Assembly (NCBI RefSeq): GCF_947241705.1
Contig: NC_079260.1
Span: 496,001 to 560,000 of the forward strand
Length of the DNA stretch: 64,000 nucleotides
Origin: Saccharomyces mikatae IFO 1815
Lineage: Eukaryota; Ascomycota; Saccharomycetes; Saccharomycetales; Saccharomycetaceae
Reading direction: 5' to 3'
Position numbers and translations under genes: made by a program
The notes under the pieces: model-generated
Told to the model about the DNA's origin: nothing
The model's input: the letters and a program-made list of their open reading frames with translations, nothing else
Databases searched by the model: none
Shown: piece after piece, positions 59,892 through 64,000 of the stretch
Numbering within the stretch: the stretch's first letter is position 1
How the letters are laid out: each line of letters opens with the position of its first letter

Positions 59892-62219
59892 ATGAAATTT
59901 TATATAGATGATTTACCAGTGCTTTTTCCTTACCCAAAGATATATCCGGAACAGTACAATTATATGTGCGACATCAAAAGGACTCTGGATGTAGGTGGAA
60001 ATAGCATCTTGGAGATGCCCTCAGGGACAGGTAAAACCGTCTCACTACTATCTCTTACAATCGCTTACCAGATGCATTATCCAGAACACAGAAAAATCAT
60101 ATACTGTTCACGTACTATGTCTGAAATCGAAAAAGCTTTAGTAGAGTTAGAAAACCTTATGGATTACAGAACTAAAGAGCTGGGCTACCAAGAGGATTTT
60201 AGAGGTCTTGGCTTGACATCGAGAAAAAATTTGTGTTTGCATCCCGAAGTGAGTAAAGAACGAAAAGGTACAGTAGTCGATGAGAAATGCCGTAGAATGA
60301 CAAATGGGCAGGCGAAGAGGAAATTGGAGGAAGACCCAGAAGCTAATGTAGAATTGTGTGAGTACCATGAAAATTTGTACAATATTGAAGTGGAAGATTA
60401 TCTCCCAAAGGGCGTATTTTCCTTTGAAAAACTTTTGAAGTACTGTGAAGAAAAAACGCTTTGTCCATATTTCATTGTTCGTCGTATGATTTCTCTTTGT
60501 AACATTATTATTTATTCTTACCACTATCTATTAGACCCTAAAATTGCTGAAAGAGTTTCCAACGAGGTTTCCAAGGATAGTATTGTCATTTTTGATGAAG
60601 CACACAATATTGATAATGTGTGTATCGAATCTTTGTCGTTAGATTTGACAACAGATGCGTTGAGAAGAGCCACACGAGGTGCTAATGCATTAGATGAACG
60701 TATTTCTGAGGTCAGAAAAGTTGACTCCCAAAAACTGCAAGATGAATACGAAAAACTAGTCCAAGGTCTGCATTCTGCAGATATTCTCACCGATCAGGAA
60801 GAGCCGTTTGTCGAAACGCCGGTTTTACCTCAAGATCTTTTAACAGAGGCAATCCCAGGAAATATACGGAGAGCTGAACATTTTGTTTCTTTTTTGAAAA
60901 GATTGATTGAGTATCTGAAGACAAGAATGAAGGTTCTTCATGTTATTTCAGAGACACCTAAGTCATTTTTACAGCATCTAAAACAATTAACGTTCATAGA
61001 GAGGAAACCTCTCCGGTTTTGTTCTGAAAGGTTATCATTGCTTGTAAGAACTTTGGAAGTAGCAGAGGTGGAAGACTTTACTGCATTGAAAGATATAGCA
61101 ACATTTGCTACCCTTATATCAACATACGAGGAAGGTTTTTTGCTAATTATTGAACCATATGAAATTGAGAATGCGGCAGTTCCAAACCCAATTATGAGAT
61201 TCACTTGTTTGGATGCGTCAATTGCCATTAAACCAGTCTTCGAAAGATTTTCTTCTGTCATTATTACTTCGGGGACTATATCACCATTAGACATGTATCC
61301 AAGGATGTTAAACTTTAAGACAGTCTTGCAGAAATCATACGCTATGACGTTAGCTAAAAAATCGTTCCTACCAATGATTATTACGAAGGGCTCTGACCAA
61401 GTTGCAATATCTTCAAGATTTGAAATTAGAAACGATCCTAGTATTGTTCGTAACTATGGTTCTATGTTAGTAGAATTTGCAAAGATTACTCCTGATGGGA
61501 TGGTCGTGTTTTTCCCCTCATATCTATATATGGAAAGTATTGTTTCAATGTGGCAAACGATGGGTATCCTTGATGAGGTTTGGAAACATAAATTAATTCT
61601 AGTCGAAACTCCTGATGCTCAAGAAACCTCCCTAGCTTTAGAGACATACAGGAAAGCCTGCTCGAACGGGCGTGGAGCAATCTTACTTTCTGTTGCTAGA
61701 GGAAAGGTATCTGAAGGTATCGATTTTGATCATCAATACGGCAGAACTGTGTTGATGATAGGTATCCCATTTCAATACACAGAATCACGTATTTTGAAAG
61801 CTCGCTTGGAATTTATGAGGGAAAACTATCGAATCAGAGAAAATGACTTCTTATCTTTTGATGCAATGAGACACGCTGCCCAATGTTTGGGAAGAGTCCT
61901 AAGAGGAAAGGACGATTATGGCGTAATGGTACTAGCAGACCGTAGGTTTTCAAGAAAAAGAAGCCAGTTGCCAAAATGGATTGCCCAAGGTTTGTCAGAT
62001 GCTGACTTAAACCTTTCTACCGACATGGCCATATCCAATACCAAACAATTTTTGAGAACCATGGCTCAACCGACAGACCCCAAAGACCAAGAGGGTGTAT
62101 CTGTTTGGAGTTATGAAGATCTAATAAAACACCAGAATAGTAAAAATGGTAAGGGGGGATTCATTGAAACCAAAAACAAAGGAGAGCAGGATGAAGATGA
62201 GGATGTAGAGATGCAATAA
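59892..62219 (+). CDS. RAD3: TFIIH helicase subunit Rad3
   Basis: This 775-residue XPD-family 5'-3' DNA helicase is a TFIIH subunit for excision repair and promoter transcription. Walker A is EMPSGTGKTV with Lys48. The iron-sulphur Cys residues lie at about 115-190 (NLCLHPEV, DEKCRRM, ELCEYHEN, KTLCPYF). DEAH is near 235 (IVIFDEAHNID). Helicase motifs V and VI are VARGKVSEGIDF and QCLGRVLRGKDDYG. The C-terminal tail is acidic. I use the Met at 59892 (MKFYIDDL) because it is the conserved start; the upstream in-frame ATG adds residues that do not resemble the family. The tail is a few residues shorter than in S. cerevisiae (778). Confidence 0.98.
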   Translation: MKFYIDDLPVLFPYPKIYPEQYNYMCDIKRTLDVGGNSILEMPSGTGKTVSLLSLTIAYQMHYPEHRKIIYCSRTMSEIEKALVELENLMDYRTKELGYQEDFRGLGLTSRKNLCLHPEVSKERKGTVVDEKCRRMTNGQAKRKLEEDPEANVELCEYHENLYNIEVEDYLPKGVFSFEKLLKYCEEKTLCPYFIVRRMISLCNIIIYSYHYLLDPKIAERVSNEVSKDSIVIFDEAHNIDNVCIESLSLDLTTDALRRATRGANALDERISEVRKVDSQKLQDEYEKLVQGLHSADILTDQEEPFVETPVLPQDLLTEAIPGNIRRAEHFVSFLKRLIEYLKTRMKVLHVISETPKSFLQHLKQLTFIERKPLRFCSERLSLLVRTLEVAEVEDFTALKDIATFATLISTYEEGFLLIIEPYEIENAAVPNPIMRFTCLDASIAIKPVFERFSSVIITSGTISPLDMYPRMLNFKTVLQKSYAMTLAKKSFLPMIITKGSDQVAISSRFEIRNDPSIVRNYGSMLVEFAKITPDGMVVFFPSYLYMESIVSMWQTMGILDEVWKHKLILVETPDAQETSLALETYRKACSNGRGAILLSVARGKVSEGIDFDHQYGRTVLMIGIPFQYTESRILKARLEFMRENYRIRENDFLSFDAMRHAAQCLGRVLRGKDDYGVMVLADRRFSRKRSQLPKWIAQGLSDADLNLSTDMAISNTKQFLRTMAQPTDPKDQEGVSVWSYEDLIKHQNSKNGKGGFIETKNKGEQDEDEDVEMQ

Positions 62220-62341
62220 GAAAATAATTTAGTGTTGATATAGATTATATACGCGGCAAGCAGACTGCATAACCACAAAAAATTATATCCTATATATATC
62301 CGTGATATCCATTTGAGCGTATTCTGCAAGATACAATGAGT

Positions 62342-64000
62342 CTACTTCACATTTATTTTAAACTCCAATTCTTTATCTGCGTCAAGATACGAATCACAAA
62401 CACACCAAATTGTTAGGTTGTGTTGACCGGGTGCTGGAGTATCAAATTCTAATTCATAGTGCTGGATCTCTTTATTTAAACTAACTTTCTTGATAGCGTA
62501 AAGTTCCTTTTTAGAAGTGTCACCTAAAACCAACCACCAACACTCTAGTTTATCAAATGGATATTTTTCTGATGTCACTTGTAGACTTTCTGGCTCAACA
62601 TCTCTTGTTAATTGTATGGAGATTTTCTGTTTTTCACCTGTAGTTAAAGATTCTGAATTATTTAAGGAATAGGTAAGTTCAATGTTAGGATAATTGTTAA
62701 CAAACATAGCAACTTGAGCAAGCTGTGAATCATTGAGAGTCAAAATTTCATTTCTTTCCTCGTCCTCAAGAGCCATTATGTCATAAACAGTCTCAACATT
62801 AAGTTCCTTACATTTTTCCAGTATTTTATTGTTAAAATACGGAATCTGTGTCAATGGGTTATCAACATCCCATACACCTTGAATCAACATCTGGGCCAAG
62901 TCCATAGCAGTAGTAGCATTTAGATACCCGCTTTGCGAAAGAATATCAACCATCACGTTAATCAGGGGAATGACCCTTTCCAAAATGTCCCTCAAATCGT
63001 TTTGTAAATCGATAGGTAATTGAGTGCGTGAAAAATACGCCTGTAACAATAGGAAAACTTTAAAGCTAATGGACTCTGAAGAGATGTTACCAGGAAAATC
63101 CAGAGGTAAGTTTTTACTTAGTCTGACAAGTAATGAATTATCTCCTTTTCTAAGTGGAATATTCTCAAATTCTACCGCCGTGGAAAGAACATACAGCATA
63201 TTTTTAAGTGTGGAAGTATTTGATAAGGATGAAACGAACGACTGAATGGTGAAAAAGGATACACCATAATGAGAAGCAATCGATCCGTTACCCAAGACGG
63301 AAATTACTTCGGGTGGTTCTTCATCTTTTCCATCATTCACCCCATCTGTTCCGGAATCGTCAATTTCAATAAAGGATGATTCAACTAAATCATTTAAACT
63401 GGTTTCGACCAAATTGGTCAGAAAAACGGAAATACCATATGGAGACGTATCCTTAACACCATAATAGCTTGGATTCACATGGATACGACGATAGAAATAC
63501 GAATAGGTAAACCAATCAACACAATCTTGTTTGCTTTGTATTATGGAATTCGCAATATCATTATTCAATGTATCATGAATAGTATATTGAAGAAAACTCT
63601 CAGTAGGTAGTGGTTCAGTGAGAAACTTTTTGTAATAAGCCTTCATGTTGTGACTTGTCAAAATCAAAACTTTGCCAGCCATTGAATCATTACCCTTAGC
63701 TAACCCCACCATTTCCAAGAGCTCGCTTATAGTGTATGGCATATATTTATGTTCTCTACCATCATAAAGGTTGGTTCCTAGTATAATTACTTCATCTGTT
63801 TTACAAGCAAAAGTGGAGCAATACTTAGATATGAGTAAAACTGATATTGCACCGTACTCGCATAACTTTTTTACGATTCTTTCATCATTTGGTACCATAC
63901 CCCTATAAATGATACCAATACCGTGTTTCAAAGGGTCTTTTAGATGATTGTCAGTTAATTTGTCAGCATATGCAATGACTTGCTCTTCTTCGATGTTTAA
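62342..64000 (-). CDS. BRR2: Spliceosomal RNA helicase Brr2, C-terminal part (runs off the window)
   Basis: The frame is open from the right window edge to the stop at 62342, giving the last 552 residues of a protein of about 2160. Brr2 unwinds U4/U6 to activate the spliceosome. The piece begins within the second, inactive helicase cassette ([18 protein letters not shown], the helicase C-terminal lobe) and continues through its Sec63-type module with helical and immunoglobulin-like parts, ending [12 protein letters not shown]. The active cassette lies outside. It is convergent with RAD3; 122 bp separate the stops. Start is not in the window. Confidence 0.95.
   Translation of the reverse strand, partial: LNIEEEQVIAYADKLTDNHLKDPLKHGIGIIYRGMVPNDERIVKKLCEYGAISVLLISKYCSTFACKTDEVIILGTNLYDGREHKYMPYTISELLEMVGLAKGNDSMAGKVLILTSHNMKAYYKKFLTEPLPTESFLQYTIHDTLNNDIANSIIQSKQDCVDWFTYSYFYRRIHVNPSYYGVKDTSPYGISVFLTNLVETSLNDLVESSFIEIDDSGTDGVNDGKDEEPPEVISVLGNGSIASHYGVSFFTIQSFVSSLSNTSTLKNMLYVLSTAVEFENIPLRKGDNSLLVRLSKNLPLDFPGNISSESISFKVFLLLQAYFSRTQLPIDLQNDLRDILERVIPLINVMVDILSQSGYLNATTAMDLAQMLIQGVWDVDNPLTQIPYFNNKILEKCKELNVETVYDIMALEDEERNEILTLNDSQLAQVAMFVNNYPNIELTYSLNNSESLTTGEKQKISIQLTRDVEPESLQVTSEKYPFDKLECWWLVLGDTSKKELYAIKKVSLNKEIQHYELEFDTPAPGQHNLTIWCVCDSYLDADKELEFKINVK

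Overview
The window is nuclear DNA of a budding yeast of the genus Saccharomyces. Compact intron-free genes, cytosolic yeast tRNAs, Ty1/Ty2-type (delta) and Ty4-type (tau) LTRs and the gene order all agree. The protein genes run in the order of the right arm of S. cerevisiae chromosome V, from SPI1 (YER150W) to BRR2 (YER172C). Core proteins (Rad3, Pab1, the Chd1 motor, the Ubp3 catalytic domain) are almost as I remember them from S. cerevisiae. Disordered regions (Ubp3 N-terminus, Chd1 C-terminus, Bck2) differ clearly, so I infer a sister species rather than S. cerevisiae itself. I cannot name the species from memory alone.

Layout. 1-2250: SPI1 with a stress-type promoter, a solo delta LTR and tRNA-Val. 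2253-7351: UBP3, the YER152C aminotransferase and PET122, all on the minus strand; the last two form a GC-rich block. 7571-19746: OXA1, BEM2, MYG1 and COG3. 19870-26882: tRNA-Glu, then a whole-looking Ty4-group retrotransposon that abuts a delta LTR with a second delta inside it. 27145-31605: the YER158C gene, BUR6, tRNA-Arg and a three-layer LTR nest. 32100-38091: SPT2, RAD4, GCG1 and a long divergent intergenic region. 38092-53467: CHD1, PAB1, DNF1 and BCK2, all on the plus strand. 53834-64000: CCA1, RPH1, ADK2, RAD3 and the 3' part of BRR2.

The host genes are housekeeping and regulatory genes and form no operon-like system. Some share a process: Rad3 and Rad4 in nucleotide excision repair; Chd1, Spt2, Rph1 and Bur6 in chromatin and transcription; Oxa1 and Pet122 in mitochondrial respiratory-chain biogenesis. 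The accessory part is the retroelement landscape. Every LTR cluster lies upstream of a tRNA gene (distances 84, 110 and 107 bp), as expected for Pol III-targeted Ty elements, and four insertions can be ordered by nesting and 5-bp target duplications.

I found no previously undescribed multi-gene system. The most useful leads are the diverged Ty4-group element, the nested LTR histories, a cluster of ACCCTAA motifs between CCA1 and RPH1, and a GC-rich patch upstream of the YER158C gene.
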